Assembly (NCBI GenBank): GCA_905478995.1
Contig: CAJQKT010000086.1
Coordinates: 1-64,000, forward strand
Direction of reading: 5' to 3'
Length of the DNA: 64,000 nucleotides
From: an uncultured Pseudomonadales bacterium
GTDB taxonomy: Bacteria; Pseudomonadota; Gammaproteobacteria; Pseudomonadales; UBA7434
A program made the translations under genes and the position numbers. The notes under the pieces were generated by a model, which worked only from the letters and a program-made list of their open reading frames with translations, was not told the DNA's origin and ran no database searches. Below are positions 10,654 through 21,883 of this stretch, in pieces; positions within the stretch are counted from its first letter, which is position 1; each line of letters starts with the position of its first letter.

Positions 10654-11299
10654 TTCGGTCTGAGTGCAGGTCAGCCATGTTGCAATAGGTTGTATGCAGA
10701 TTGTCCACTGCTGCAAATAGCGATTCTAAAGAGCCACTATTATCGACGATGTCATCGGCTCGCGCTAATTTTTCGTCGCGATGCATTTGGCTCTCAATAA
10801 TTTTGTTTATTTGCGCTGAGCTATTAGCATCGCGTGTGATGACTCGCTCAATTTGTAGCGGTTTCGGTACGTCAATCAGCAAAATGCGGTCTACTCGTTC
10901 GTGCTGACCGGACTCAAGAAGTAGTGGTGATTCCAGAATCCTGTAAGGCGCGTCCTGTTTATGCTGTGGTGCATGGAGGCGTTGATGGATGATCTCGCCA
11001 ACCAGCGGGTGGGTCAGGTGCTCGAGCCAGCGACGATCCGTTTCGTTGCTAAATACAATGGTGCGTAACTTCGCTCGGTTGAGGCTTCCATCTTCTTGCA
11101 GGACCGCAAGGCCGAAGCGTTCGGCAATGGCCTCAAGGGCTGGGCTTCCGGGTGCTACGACTTCTCGAGCCACGCTGTCGGCGTTAATCACGGTCACGCC
11201 ATGCTCTATAAAGCGTTCAGCTGCAGCGGACTTTCCGCTGCCAATGCCACCCGTCAGGCCAATGATAAGGGTTGGTGTGGCATGCTCTGTTTGTTTCAT
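10649..11299 (-). CDS. coaE: Dephospho-CoA kinase
   Basis: IIGLTGGIGSGKSAAAERF Walker A; adjacent to yacG. Confidence 0.95.
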   Translation of the reverse strand: MKQTEHATPTLIIGLTGGIGSGKSAAAERFIEHGVTVINADSVAREVVAPGSPALEAIAERFGLAVLQEDGSLNRAKLRTIVFSNETDRRWLEHLTHPLVGEIIHQRLHAPQHKQDAPYRILESPLLLESGQHERVDRILLIDVPKPLQIERVITRDANSSAQINKIIESQMHRDEKLARADDIVDNSGSLESLFAAVDNLHTTYCNMADLHSDRT

Positions 11300-11534
11300 C
11301 TACTCATGCCTCGCGGCTAAATTATGTGTAAGAGCGAATCGTCGCTTGTTAGGATGGGTGGCATCGACCAGCATGCGAGTAACGCTGCCATCCCCATTAC
11401 ATTATACGGTGATCAGCACAATATCGGCTGCGAAGTAAATAATGACAGTGCCGCATGTGTTTAGGCTATTGGCCTTGGGCAGGTGGCAGTTTAGACTCTG
11501 TATTCCCTAGCTTGTTTATTGCGTCGAGGCTTGT

Positions 11535-12551
11535 ATGGATTTTGTTGGCAGTCATATTCTGTCTATCGATCAGTTTGAACGTCCTGATATTGATCGTATA
11601 TTTGCAGTGGCGGTTTTAATGGAGCCCTTTGCGCAGCGCAAACGCGTAACCAAAGTGCTCGATGGCGCCATACTAGGCAATATGTTTTTTGAGGCCAGTA
11701 CGCGCACGCGCATTAGTTTTGGCTGCGCTTTCAATTTGTTAGGCGGCGAGGTTCGCGAAACCACTGGTATTGAAAATAGTGCCTTGGCTAAGGGCGAGTC
11801 GCTCTACGATACCGCTCGAGTACTGAGTGGCTACAGTGATGTGATTGTCATGCGCCATCCCGAAGCCGGCTCGGTGGCTGAGTTTGCTTCGGCTAGTCGA
11901 GTGCCGGTGTTAAATGGTGGTGATGGCGCTAATGAGCACCCGACACAAGCCTTACTCGATTTATACACCATTCAAAAAGAAATGCTCGCTAAGCAGCGCC
12001 AGCTTGATGGTTTGCGTATTGCAATGATCGGCGACCTTAAATATGGCCGCACGGTTCATTCGCTGGTGAAGTTGTTGTGTCGTTATAAGAATATCCATTT
12101 GCATTTGATAGCGCCGGCAGCCTTGCAGATGCCTGAGCATCTCGTTGAAATGGCTCGCGCTAATGGTCACACCGTGCACATCTCTGAGCAGCTTGAGGGC
12201 AGTATTGCGCATGTCGATATTGCTTACTCCACGCGCATTCAAGAGGAGCGATTTGGCTCGCGAGCGGAAGCCGATCTCTACCGAGGCAAGTTCAGACTTA
12301 ATCAGAGCGTCTATACCCAGCATTGCGAGCCTAATACGGTCATTATGCATCCGCTGCCGCGAGATTCCCGTGCTGAGGCGAACGAGTTGGATACCGACCT
12401 TAATGAGAATCCTAATTTGGCTATTTTTCGTCAAGCCGATAATGGCATCGTTATTCGTATGGCGCTGTTTGCGCTCACTCTCGATGTTGTGGATGCCATT
12501 GATGACTGTTCGCAAGCGGTGGGTTGGTATACAGGTAGCCGCTTCCAGTAA
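11535..12551 (+). CDS. pyrB: Aspartate carbamoyltransferase
   Basis: FFEASTRTRISF carbamoyl-phosphate motif; NGGDGANEHPTQALLDLYTI; MHPLPR. Confidence 0.93.
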   Translation: MDFVGSHILSIDQFERPDIDRIFAVAVLMEPFAQRKRVTKVLDGAILGNMFFEASTRTRISFGCAFNLLGGEVRETTGIENSALAKGESLYDTARVLSGYSDVIVMRHPEAGSVAEFASASRVPVLNGGDGANEHPTQALLDLYTIQKEMLAKQRQLDGLRIAMIGDLKYGRTVHSLVKLLCRYKNIHLHLIAPAALQMPEHLVEMARANGHTVHISEQLEGSIAHVDIAYSTRIQEERFGSRAEADLYRGKFRLNQSVYTQHCEPNTVIMHPLPRDSRAEANELDTDLNENPNLAIFRQADNGIVIRMALFALTLDVVDAIDDCSQAVGWYTGSRFQ

Positions 12552-12623
12552 TGCACAAAAATATTAGCTATGCGGTAGTACATCAACAATTAGCTTACGC
12601 TAACGGCGAGGTATAGCCTACCG

Positions 12624-14303
12624 ATGACCGCTCCAGCCTCATCACCTCGGCCAGCTCGCCCCACGAACCGTTTGTTAGGTTCAAGCTTGGTTGTTGGATC
12701 CATGACCATGCTCTCGCGGGTGATGGGGCTTTTGCGCGATGTGGTGATTGCTCGATTCTTTGGAGCGGGTGAAAATGCCGATGCCTTTTTTGTGGCCTTC
12801 CGAATCCCACAGTTTTTACGTAGATTGTTCGCTGAAGGCGCTTTCGCCCAAGCCTTTATTCCTGTGCTAGCTGAATATCGTAATGCTCGCGAACAATCGG
12901 GTGATTTGGCAGCACTGCGTTTATTGGTGAATGCTGTGTGTGGTGTATTGGGTGGGACGCTATTGTTAATTACCAGTGTAGTGGTGATGTCTGCGCCCTT
13001 GGTTACGATGGTTTTCGCACCAGGCTTTATCAATCAGCCTGAAAAGTTTGAGTTAACCGTGGCGTTGTTGCGTATTACCTTTCCTTATTTATTGTTGATA
13101 TCGCTTACTGGTTTTGCGGGGGCCATTCTCAACAGTTACGATCGGTTTGTAGTGCCGGCATTCACGCCGGTTTTGTTGAATGCGTCACTCATAGCATGCG
13201 CCTTGTGGCTGTCTCCGCATTTGGCTGAGCCGGTCTTCGCGTTGGCTTGGGGTGTGGTACTGGCAGGGTTTGCACAGTTGATGTTTCAGCTGCCATTTTT
13301 AGCCAAATTGCATTTGTTACCGCGGCCTACCTGGGACCCGAGCCATCCTGGTGTGCGTAAAATCATGCAGTTAATGCTGCCCGCTATTTTTGGTGTGTCG
13401 GTCAGTCAAATTAATTTATTGCTTGATACCGTGCTCGCCTCGTTTCTGCCTTCGGGTAGCGTGTCATGGCTTTACTATTCTGATCGTTTGGCCGAGCTGC
13501 CCCTGGGTGTGTTTGGTATTGCTATTGCCACCGTCATTTTGCCAAGTTTGTCGCGCTTACAATTGGGTAGCCTTGTTGGGGAGGGCGTGGGGACACTGGA
13601 GCAGCAGCAGGCTAATACCGCTGTTGTAGAGCAGTTTCGCGATACCCTTGACTGGGGGTTGCGCTGTGTGGTGGTTATCGCTTTACCAGCTAGCTGTGCG
13701 TTGGTTTTGTTGGCGCAGCCCATTTTATACTTGCTATTTCAGTATCAGGCTATGACTCCGCTCGATGTGCAAATGTCGGCTCTGAGTATGCAAGCCTACG
13801 CATTGGGTTTACTGGCCTTTATGTCGATTAAAGTGCTAGCGACGGGTTACTTCGCTCAACAAGATATGAAAACCCCTGTGCGTATTGGCATTATTGCGAT
13901 GGTGGCAAATATGGGGCTCAATTTATTCTTGGTCGCTATTTTGCACTTTTATTTCCGCTTGGGGCATGTTGGCTTGGCGCTAGCGACTTCGCTGGCAGCT
14001 TTTTTGAATGCAGGGTTGCTCCTTCGTGGCTTATCTAATAGTCCGGCGATCCAGCGATTTATGGTTACAGGAGAGCACTTGCTTAGCGGCCAATTTTGGT
14101 GGTTGTTGCGCCAAACACTTTTGGCCACGCTGATCATGGGTTTGGCTTTGTACGGGGCATCTCCAGACTTATCTTTTTGGGCCGAGGCTTCTTTTTTGCA
14201 GCGCTTGGGCGAGGTGATGATTCTTTGTGCCGGCGGGTTGGCAAGCTATGTGGCGGTCTTGCTGTTACTCGGCGTGCGCGTCAGGCACTTTAGAGCTTCC
14301 TAG
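12624..14303 (+). CDS. murJ: Lipid II flippase MurJ (MviN)
   Basis: GSMTMLSRVMGLLRDVVIARFFGAGENADAFFVAFRIP; many TM segments; upstream of ribF. Confidence 0.96.
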   Translation: MTAPASSPRPARPTNRLLGSSLVVGSMTMLSRVMGLLRDVVIARFFGAGENADAFFVAFRIPQFLRRLFAEGAFAQAFIPVLAEYRNAREQSGDLAALRLLVNAVCGVLGGTLLLITSVVVMSAPLVTMVFAPGFINQPEKFELTVALLRITFPYLLLISLTGFAGAILNSYDRFVVPAFTPVLLNASLIACALWLSPHLAEPVFALAWGVVLAGFAQLMFQLPFLAKLHLLPRPTWDPSHPGVRKIMQLMLPAIFGVSVSQINLLLDTVLASFLPSGSVSWLYYSDRLAELPLGVFGIAIATVILPSLSRLQLGSLVGEGVGTLEQQQANTAVVEQFRDTLDWGLRCVVVIALPASCALVLLAQPILYLLFQYQAMTPLDVQMSALSMQAYALGLLAFMSIKVLATGYFAQQDMKTPVRIGIIAMVANMGLNLFLVAILHFYFRLGHVGLALATSLAAFLNAGLLLRGLSNSPAIQRFMVTGEHLLSGQFWWLLRQTLLATLIMGLALYGASPDLSFWAEASFLQRLGEVMILCAGGLASYVAVLLLLGVRVRHFRAS

Positions 14304-14528
14304 CCTCGATAATGGCATGTAATCGCAGACTTTATACAGATTTAAAAGCTGCGGCAGATGATCTGCGTATATAATTTACCGCCTTGTCTTATGTTCGGTT
14401 AAGTCGACTGTCGGTCTCAATTAACTTGGCCTTTATAAGATGAATGTAGAGGGCTGAGAGCATTGCCAGCGAGCAACTTCATCGGGTAAGGGTGAGTCGC
14501 GAAACCAACAGTACAGGAAAATAATAGC

Positions 14529-15503
14529 GTGCAAATAATTCGGGGGCTACACAACCTTTTTGGGCGCTACCAACATGCGCTGCCCAATGGTTGTGTGGCG
14601 ACGATGGGTGCGTTTGATGGGCTGCACAAAGGGCATAGGGCTGTTCTTGATCACTTGGTTGAAGTGGGTGCGCGCATGCAGCTACCTTCTGTTGTGGTCA
14701 TACTAGAGCCGCTGCCTAGAGAATATTTTGCGCCATTGGATGCGCCGTCACGGTTAATGAGCTTTCGTGAGAAGGTTGAGGGCTTTGCGGCGCTTGGCAT
14801 CGATTTTTTACTCGTGGTCAGGTTCGATGATGGTGTGCGCAATACGGAAGCTGCCGATTTTATCGAGCGGGTCTTTGTGCAAGGCTTGGCAACCGTCCAC
14901 TTAGTCATGGGCGATGACTCGCAATTTGGGCGCAGTGGCAGTGGTGATTACAAATTATTGGAGTCTCTGGGTCGACAGCATGCGTTTAGCGTCGAGCCTA
15001 CGCCTACCTTTGAATTTGCTGGTGGCAGGGTGTCGAGTACACGCATTCGCGAGTTATTGGAGCATGGCGAATTTGCACAGGCAGAGGAATTGCTTGGTAG
15101 GGCTTACAGCATTTCGGGAAAGGTGATCTATGGCCGGCAGCTGGGTCGAGAACTCGGCGCGCCTACAGCAAATATTAGCTTGCACCGGATTCAGGCGGCT
15201 ATGGCAGGTGTTTATGCGGTTGAGGCCCGACTCGTTAATTCATCTCAGTCGGTACTCGAAATGCCAAGTGACTGGATGACAGGTGTTGCTAACGTTGGTG
15301 TTAGGCCAACGGTAGATGCAAATGTTAAAGCCATTCTCGAGGTCCACTTAATCGATTTTCAGGGGGACCTGTATGGCCGGCAAATGGAAGTGCGGTTTTT
15401 ACATAAAATTAGAGATGAGCAGCGTTTTAGCGATGTTACACAGCTGCAATCGCAAATTGAACGCGATGTGGCAGATACAAGATCTTGGTTTGGCGCAAAT
15501 TAA
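14529..15503 (+). CDS. ribF: Bifunctional riboflavin kinase/FAD synthetase (GTG start)
   Basis: GAFDGLHKGHRAVLDHL; SSTRIRELLEHGEFAQAEELLGRAY; G.PTANI. Confidence 0.96.
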   Translation: MQIIRGLHNLFGRYQHALPNGCVATMGAFDGLHKGHRAVLDHLVEVGARMQLPSVVVILEPLPREYFAPLDAPSRLMSFREKVEGFAALGIDFLLVVRFDDGVRNTEAADFIERVFVQGLATVHLVMGDDSQFGRSGSGDYKLLESLGRQHAFSVEPTPTFEFAGGRVSSTRIRELLEHGEFAQAEELLGRAYSISGKVIYGRQLGRELGAPTANISLHRIQAAMAGVYAVEARLVNSSQSVLEMPSDWMTGVANVGVRPTVDANVKAILEVHLIDFQGDLYGRQMEVRFLHKIRDEQRFSDVTQLQSQIERDVADTRSWFGAN

Positions 15504-15546
15504 CGGGCGCTGGTTAAATAATTTTTTTTAATGATTTAAATTAGTT

Positions 15547-18390
15547 ATGAGTGAAGATAAAAACCAATACAAGCATACCTTAAACTTGCCTAGCACAGGG
15601 TTCCCCATGAAGGCGAATCTGGCTCAGCGTGAGCCTGCGAGACTCAAAAATTGGTATGCAAAAAACACCTATCAGAAAATTCGTGAAAAGTTTTCTGGGA
15701 GAGAGCAGTTCATATTACATGATGGGCCGCCGTATGCTAACGGCGATATTCATATTGGCCATGCGGTTAATAAAATTCTTAAAGACATTATTGTCAAAGC
15801 AAAAACTTTGCAGGGTTTTGATGCGCCCTACGTGCCTGGCTGGGATTGTCATGGCTTGCCTATAGAGCACAAGGTTGAGACCAAAGTAGGTAAGGCAGGC
15901 GTAAAAATTGATCATGCCCAATTCCGTAGTAAATGTCGCGAATACGCCCGAAAACAGGTTGATGGCCAGCGCAAAGATTTCATCCGGCTGGGGGTGTTGG
16001 GTGACTGGGATAATCCCTACCTTACAATGAATTATGACACTGAGGCTAACATAGTCAGAGCGTTAGGAAAGATTGTTGAGCGTGGTCATTTGGTACGAGG
16101 ATTTAAGCCGGTTTATTGGAGCGTTGTGGGTGGTTCCGCGCTAGCTGAAGCTGAAGTTGAATATCAAGACAAGACTTCTTTCGCGATTGATGTGGCCTTT
16201 ACAGTGGCTAATGCTAAACAATTTTCTGGTTTGGCAGGAGGTATTGATGGCGGCGGCGAAATCGCCGTGGTTATCTGGACTACAACGCCATGGACCTTGC
16301 CTGCCAATCAGGCCGTATCGCTCAATGCAGAGCTTGATTATATAGCGGTAGAGTGTGCACCCGAGTCTATGGGTGGGCATGTTCGTCGCTTAGTGGTGGC
16401 TGAGGCTTTGCTTGAGTCTTTACTCAAGCGCTACCAATTAAATGAATATCGTATTGTGGGCCGATTCACAGGCCAAGCCGTTGAGCACCAATTGCTGGAA
16501 CATCCTTTTTACGACAAGCAGGTCCCGATTATTTTAGGTGATCACGTCACAACTGATGCCGGCACCGGTTGTGTGCATACCGCTCCAGACCATGGCGTTG
16601 ACGATTTTGTGGTGGCGCAACGCTACGGTATCGAAACGCTTAACTTAGTTGGCGGTAACGGTGTATATAGTGAACGCACCGAGCGGTTTGCGGGCGAGCA
16701 CGTTTATAAAGTTGATCAGTCTATTGTTGAGTTACTGCGCGAAAAAAATTGCCTGTGTGCAGATGAAAAAATCACGCACAGCTTTCCTCATTGTTGGAGA
16801 ACTAAAACGCCGCTAATTTTTCGTGCAACGCCACAGTGGTTTATTGGTATGCAGCAGAAAAATCTTCTCGATGAAGTTAAGCGCGCGTGTGATTTAGTGC
16901 AGTGGGTTCCGGATTGGGGGCGAGCCCGTATGGACGGTATGTTAGCTAGCAGTCCCGATTGGTGTATTTCGCGTCAGCGTACTTGGGGTGTGCCCATAAC
17001 GTTATTTGTGCATAAAGATACTCAAGAGCTACACCCCAACACTATTGAGCTGGTGGAGCAGGTTGCCCAGCGCATAGAGTCTACTGGCATTGAAGCGTGG
17101 TTCGAGCTTGAGGCCGCCGAACTGTTGGGTGCTGATGCTGACCAATATACGAAAGTTACTGACACGCTAGATGTGTGGTTTGATTCAGGTGTCACCCATT
17201 ATTCAGTACTGCGTCAGACCAAAGGTTTACGTTACCCTGCCGACCTCTACTTAGAAGGCTCCGATCAGCATCGAGGCTGGTTTCAATCCTCATTAAAAAC
17301 CTCTATGGCTATGCACGGAACGCCGCCTTATAAGGCAGTGCTTACCCATGGCTTCGTGGTTGATGCTGAAGGCAAAAAGATGTCAAAGTCGACTGGCAAT
17401 ATTGTTGCGCCGCAAACAGTCATGAATGAATTGGGTGCAGATGTATTGCGCTTGTGGGTCGCGGCCACCGATTTTAGTTCCGAGATGTCCGTCTCGACTG
17501 AAATATTAAAGCGTGTGGCCGATTCTTATCGACGCATTCGTAACACCGCGCGATTTTTGTTGTCGAATCTCGATGGCTTTGATCCAGCTACCGATTTAGT
17601 GCCTAACGAAAATCTTTTGTTACTAGATCGGTGGGCGATTACGAGAGCGGCGCAAATGCAAGAAGAAATTATGCAAGCGTATAATGATTACCAGTTGCAC
17701 CATATTTATCAAAAATTACATAATTTTTGCGTCGTAGATCTGGGTGGAATTTATCTCGATATTATCAAGGATCGGCAGTACACCACACAAACCAATAGTT
17801 TGGCGCGGCGTTCGGCGCAAACGGCGCTGTATCATACAATTGAAGCGTTCACTCGATGGATCGCTCCGATTTTGAGTTTTACTGCTGATGAGTTGCATGA
17901 ATTTATTCCGGGGCAGCGTAGCGACTCGATTTTTCTTGAAGAGAATTATGCGGGAGTCTCTAATCTGCTGGATCCGGAGGCCAATGAGGCGCAGCTTATG
18001 GACGTGTTGTGTGCCGTTAAAGTTGCAGTGAATAAGGCTCTTGAGAGTAAGCGCGGAGAAGGAGAGCTGGGTGGCTCGCTGGAGGCAGAAGTGGTCTTGT
18101 ATGCTAATGCAGATATTGCCGGGCACCTCAAAACCTTAGGCGATGAATTGCGTTTTGCACTTATCACCTCGGCCGCTAGTGTTGTCGAGGGTATTGACAA
18201 CGCTCCGGCTGGCGCGTTGGCTACTGAGATGGATGGACTGCTGTTGGTGGTCGCGAAGAGTGAGCATGGAAAATGCTCGCGCTGTTGGCACTTGCGGCCA
18301 GAGGTGGGGTCGATAGCTGCTCATCTGGCTCTGTGTCAGCGCTGTGTCGATAATGTCGATGGTGAAGGTGAAACACGGAGCTTCGCTTAA
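15547..18390 (+). CDS. ileS: Isoleucyl-tRNA synthetase
   Basis: [22 protein letters not shown] (HIGH), KKMSKSTGN (KMSKS), C-terminal CSRCWH...CQRC zinc site. Confidence 0.98.
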   Translation: MSEDKNQYKHTLNLPSTGFPMKANLAQREPARLKNWYAKNTYQKIREKFSGREQFILHDGPPYANGDIHIGHAVNKILKDIIVKAKTLQGFDAPYVPGWDCHGLPIEHKVETKVGKAGVKIDHAQFRSKCREYARKQVDGQRKDFIRLGVLGDWDNPYLTMNYDTEANIVRALGKIVERGHLVRGFKPVYWSVVGGSALAEAEVEYQDKTSFAIDVAFTVANAKQFSGLAGGIDGGGEIAVVIWTTTPWTLPANQAVSLNAELDYIAVECAPESMGGHVRRLVVAEALLESLLKRYQLNEYRIVGRFTGQAVEHQLLEHPFYDKQVPIILGDHVTTDAGTGCVHTAPDHGVDDFVVAQRYGIETLNLVGGNGVYSERTERFAGEHVYKVDQSIVELLREKNCLCADEKITHSFPHCWRTKTPLIFRATPQWFIGMQQKNLLDEVKRACDLVQWVPDWGRARMDGMLASSPDWCISRQRTWGVPITLFVHKDTQELHPNTIELVEQVAQRIESTGIEAWFELEAAELLGADADQYTKVTDTLDVWFDSGVTHYSVLRQTKGLRYPADLYLEGSDQHRGWFQSSLKTSMAMHGTPPYKAVLTHGFVVDAEGKKMSKSTGNIVAPQTVMNELGADVLRLWVAATDFSSEMSVSTEILKRVADSYRRIRNTARFLLSNLDGFDPATDLVPNENLLLLDRWAITRAAQMQEEIMQAYNDYQLHHIYQKLHNFCVVDLGGIYLDIIKDRQYTTQTNSLARRSAQTALYHTIEAFTRWIAPILSFTADELHEFIPGQRSDSIFLEENYAGVSNLLDPEANEAQLMDVLCAVKVAVNKALESKRGEGELGGSLEAEVVLYANADIAGHLKTLGDELRFALITSAASVVEGIDNAPAGALATEMDGLLLVVAKSEHGKCSRCWHLRPEVGSIAAHLALCQRCVDNVDGEGETRSFA

Positions 18391-18911
18391 TGCTTCCAGT
18401 TTTAAAAATGAGTACCGCCCGCTGGTGGTATCTATTGGCACTGATTATTATTACGCTTGATCAGTTGAGTAAGTACTGGGTTCAGGCTAATTTTGAACTC
18501 TACGAACGCCTGCCATTGCTTTCTTTTCTTGATTTTACGCTGGTTTATAATGAGGGCGCGGCTTGGAGCTTTCTCAGTGATGCCGGCGGATGGCAGCGCT
18601 GGTTGTTTACTGCGATTTCCTTGGGTGTAAGCGTGGTGTTAGTGGTTTGGATGGCTCGCCTGCAGGGAAACCAGCATTTATTATTGATTGCGTTGACTTT
18701 TATTCTTGGGGGCGCCGTAGGTAATTTAATAGACCGCGTGCTGCTGGGTAAGGTGGTCGACTTTGTATTGGTCTACTATCGCGATTGGTATTTCCCGGCT
18801 TTTAATGTTGCCGATGCAGCCATTTCTTTAGGGGCTGCTTTTATGTTGCTTGATATGTTTATTAATCGTGGTGATGTCGATAATCATGCGCAAGAAAAAA
18901 CGGCGTCATAA
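18390..18911 (+). CDS. lspA: Lipoprotein signal peptidase
   Basis: DQLSKYWV, YNEGAAWSFLSDAGG, FNVADAAISLGA; start overlaps ileS stop by 1 nt. Confidence 0.96.
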   Translation: MLPVLKMSTARWWYLLALIIITLDQLSKYWVQANFELYERLPLLSFLDFTLVYNEGAAWSFLSDAGGWQRWLFTAISLGVSVVLVVWMARLQGNQHLLLIALTFILGGAVGNLIDRVLLGKVVDFVLVYYRDWYFPAFNVADAAISLGAAFMLLDMFINRGDVDNHAQEKTAS

Positions 18912-18938
18912 CGATGAATTTTGGGGCAGTACTGTAAA

Positions 18939-19370
18939 GTGAATATCGTAAAAAAAGAGGGCGCAGTGATGATGAATTTTTCGTTGTGCCTTGCCGGTGG
19001 TGAAATTATAGACTCGAATTACGATCAACCGGCAGTGAAATATGTGTTCGGTTCAGGCGATATGCTCGAAGGGTTTGAACGTCAGCTATTGGGTATGAGT
19101 GTTGGCGAAGAGAAGCATTGCGTCGTGGTTGCTTCGGATGCGTTTGGTGAGCATCGCGAAGAAAACTTACAAAAGTTTAAACATAGCCACTTCGATAAAA
19201 GTATTGAACTGCGTCAAGGTTTGGTTGTTTCATTTACCGATGCTGCTGGGGCTGAGTTGCCCGGCGTTGTGGCGTCTATTGATGAGGCCCATGTTGAGGT
19301 AGACTTCAATCATCCACTGGCTGGTAAGGATATTGAATTCAATGTCACCATCCATGAAATTTTAGTGTAA
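18939..19370 (+). CDS. fkpB: FKBP-type peptidyl-prolyl isomerase FkpB/SlpA (start codon uncertain)
   Basis: [27 protein letters not shown]; position between lspA and ispH; GTG at 18939 is the likely start. Confidence 0.9.
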   Translation: MNIVKKEGAVMMNFSLCLAGGEIIDSNYDQPAVKYVFGSGDMLEGFERQLLGMSVGEEKHCVVVASDAFGEHREENLQKFKHSHFDKSIELRQGLVVSFTDAAGAELPGVVASIDEAHVEVDFNHPLAGKDIEFNVTIHEILV

Positions 19371-19380
19371 CGGTATTTTT

Positions 19381-20325
19381 ATGCAGCTTAAACTTGCTAA
19401 TCCACGTGGATTTTGCGCCGGCGTTGATCGAGCAATCGATATTGTAAACCGCGCCCTCGATGTATTTGGTGCGCCCATTTATGTGCGCCATGAAGTGGTG
19501 CACAATAAATTCGTGGTCGACACTTTGCGTGAGCGTGGTGCAATTTTTGTTGATGAGCTGGTTGAAATCCCCGACGATGTTATTGTCATTTTTAGCGCGC
19601 ATGGTGTTTCGCGCGCAGTGCGCGAAGAGGCTGAGCAAAGGGGGCTGAAAATATTTGATGCCACTTGCCCACTGGTCACCAAGGTGCATATGGAGGTCGT
19701 ACGACATAGCCGCCAGGGCGAAGAGTGCATTTTGATAGGCCATCAGGGCCATCCCGAGGTTGAGGGCACTATGGGTCAATACGACAAAAGTAACGGTGGC
19801 GATGTTTATCTCGTTGAGACGGTTCAAGACGTTGAGTCCTTGCAAGTTCGCAATCCAGAGTCTTTGTTTTATGTCACCCAGACGACGTTATCGATGGATG
19901 ATACCGCTTTGGTGATCGATGCTCTGCGTGCTCGCTTCCCGGCTGTTCAGGGTCCTAAAAAAGATGACATTTGTTACGCCACACAAAATCGCCAAGATGC
20001 CGTGCGTGAGTTGGCGTCTGCATGTGATTTACTGTTGGTGGTCGGTTCGCCTAATAGCTCCAATTCAAACCGGCTCTCTGAGCTGGCCGAGCGCTCAGGC
20101 ACCGAGGCACATTTGATCGATTCAGCACAGGATATTCAACACGCTTGGTTAGAGGGCAAGCAGTGTGTGGGTATTACTGCTGGAGCCTCCGCGCCGGAGG
20201 TTTTAGTGCAGCAGGTGATCAATTATTTGCGCGAACAAGGTGCCCATGCGCCCTTGGAGCAGGCAGGCAGACCAGAAACCATTACGTTTTCTATGCCCAA
20301 GGAATTGCGCCTAGTCGAGCAGTGA
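19381..20325 (+). CDS. ispH: 4-hydroxy-3-methylbut-2-enyl diphosphate reductase
   Basis: [38 protein letters not shown]. Confidence 0.97.
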   Translation: MQLKLANPRGFCAGVDRAIDIVNRALDVFGAPIYVRHEVVHNKFVVDTLRERGAIFVDELVEIPDDVIVIFSAHGVSRAVREEAEQRGLKIFDATCPLVTKVHMEVVRHSRQGEECILIGHQGHPEVEGTMGQYDKSNGGDVYLVETVQDVESLQVRNPESLFYVTQTTLSMDDTALVIDALRARFPAVQGPKKDDICYATQNRQDAVRELASACDLLLVVGSPNSSNSNRLSELAERSGTEAHLIDSAQDIQHAWLEGKQCVGITAGASAPEVLVQQVINYLREQGAHAPLEQAGRPETITFSMPKELRLVEQ

Positions 20326-20592
20326 GCAGCGTCTGCGTAATGGCCTTTGTGAATCAGTGAATGCTAGTCACAATATAGCCGTCTATTTCTGAAAAATAAG
20401 CTCATCAAGCTTCAATGTGTCCCGAGTATCGCACTAAGCTCGGTTGGCGCTTGTCTTGGTCTACGTTTGTCAGCCAATTTATACCGCTCAGGCGGCATCA
20501 GCTAGCGCTCAAGCCATTTCTCAACAACACTTAGCTTTGTCTATGAAAAGAATTGCCTGTGGTCTAATTCCCACTCCGCTGCAGGCTCTTTA

Positions 20593-21180
20593 TTGAACAA
20601 GGTGCCAATGGCTAAGCAATCGCCCTCACAGCAAATGTCTACGTTATCTCGGTTAGCGCCTACAGTGTCGCGCGGCTTTACTCTGCTAGAACTCATGGTC
20701 GTGTTGGCTATCGCGGGTATTCTGGCAGCTGTGGCCGGTCCAAGCTTTCAAAGCATGATCAAAAGTAGTGGTGTGATCACCGAGAGGGATCAGCTTGCCA
20801 CCGCGGTGAAAATGACACGAGGTGAGGCGATCTATCGCAAAACATCGGCTACTTTGTGTGCCAGCAACGATCAGGCATCTTGCTCGGCTGACGCTGACTG
20901 GAAAGACGGCTGGATTATTTTTTCTGATGACGATGGCGATGGTACCTTCGATGCTGGCGACGACACGCTAATCGATGTCAGTTATGGCAATACATCGCTG
21001 CGTGTTGGCAATGATGGCAGTGGCGGTATGCTGACTTTCTCGCCAAGTGGTATGAAAATCCCCGCGGGCTCTGTTGTGGTTGGCTTTTGCGATGAGGATA
21101 GTGCTTCCAACGTCACAGGCCATGCCTTTACCGTCAGCTCAGTTGGCGGCGTGCGCTACGAGGGTGATCCGGGCTGTTAG
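20593..21180 (+). CDS. Type IV pilus minor pilin, FimT/GspH family
   Basis: Prepilin motif RGFTLLELMVVLAIAGILAAVAGPSF; starts the minor-pilin cluster. Confidence 0.88.
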   Translation: MNKVPMAKQSPSQQMSTLSRLAPTVSRGFTLLELMVVLAIAGILAAVAGPSFQSMIKSSGVITERDQLATAVKMTRGEAIYRKTSATLCASNDQASCSADADWKDGWIIFSDDDGDGTFDAGDDTLIDVSYGNTSLRVGNDGSGGMLTFSPSGMKIPAGSVVVGFCDEDSASNVTGHAFTVSSVGGVRYEGDPGC

Positions 21181-21237
21181 TCCAGCCAAAGTGTAGTTTC
21201 CTCATGTCTTTTTAATAACTTAGCAGCGATATCAACT

Positions 21238-21789
21238 ATGTCTGTTCAACGATTACCGAACTTATCACAAATAGCCAAAGCACACGGTTTTACGCTAATA
21301 GAGGTGATGGTTACCGTCTTCATTCTTTCAGTTGGCATTTTAGGTGTGGCTGGGATGCAGGCAGTTAGTGTGCGCGAGTCAGGTAATACTTATCATCGCA
21401 CGCAAGCTGATTTGTTAGTGGGTGATATTGTAGACCGAATGCGCGCTAATCGTAATGAGTCCCGCTTGGGTGCGGCCAGCGGTTATCTTGCCGATCCAGC
21501 TACCGCAGCGGCGACCGATTGTTCAAGTGATATTTGTGACGAGGCGACGCTGGCTACTTATGATTTATATCAATGGCGCCAAGCCATACAGCGATCTAAT
21601 TTACCGGCCGGGATGTCTAATGTTTTATTTGTACAAGATATTAGTGATGCCTCTGGCGCAGTTATAGTTGGCTCAGTTTTTACGGTGCAGGTTTTTTGGG
21701 ACGAAAATCGTGATGGTGATAGAGGGCAAGGTTGCGATCCTAGTGATGCTGCGGATATGTCATGCACGAGCTTGACGATTCAGATTTAA
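21238..21789 (+). CDS. pilV: Type IV pilus modification protein PilV
   Basis: HGFTLIEVMVTVFILSVGILGVAGMQ; cluster position. Confidence 0.88.
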   Translation: MSVQRLPNLSQIAKAHGFTLIEVMVTVFILSVGILGVAGMQAVSVRESGNTYHRTQADLLVGDIVDRMRANRNESRLGAASGYLADPATAAATDCSSDICDEATLATYDLYQWRQAIQRSNLPAGMSNVLFVQDISDASGAVIVGSVFTVQVFWDENRDGDRGQGCDPSDAADMSCTSLTIQI

Positions 21790-21883
21790 ACTGTATTTGG
21801 TTCACTCTCAAGTATTGAGGTGACGCTAATCAAGCACGGTTTTTGTCATAGGAACTAACAGTGCAACGTGATTTTAAGTAGGA

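Noticed and set aside
11961-12515. 184-aa minus-strand ORF within pyrB
   Set aside because: Antisense shadow of a conserved coding region, no motif
12590-13033. 147-aa minus-strand ORF overlapping murJ start
   Set aside because: Low-complexity Ser/Lys/Thr-rich composition typical of an antisense frame
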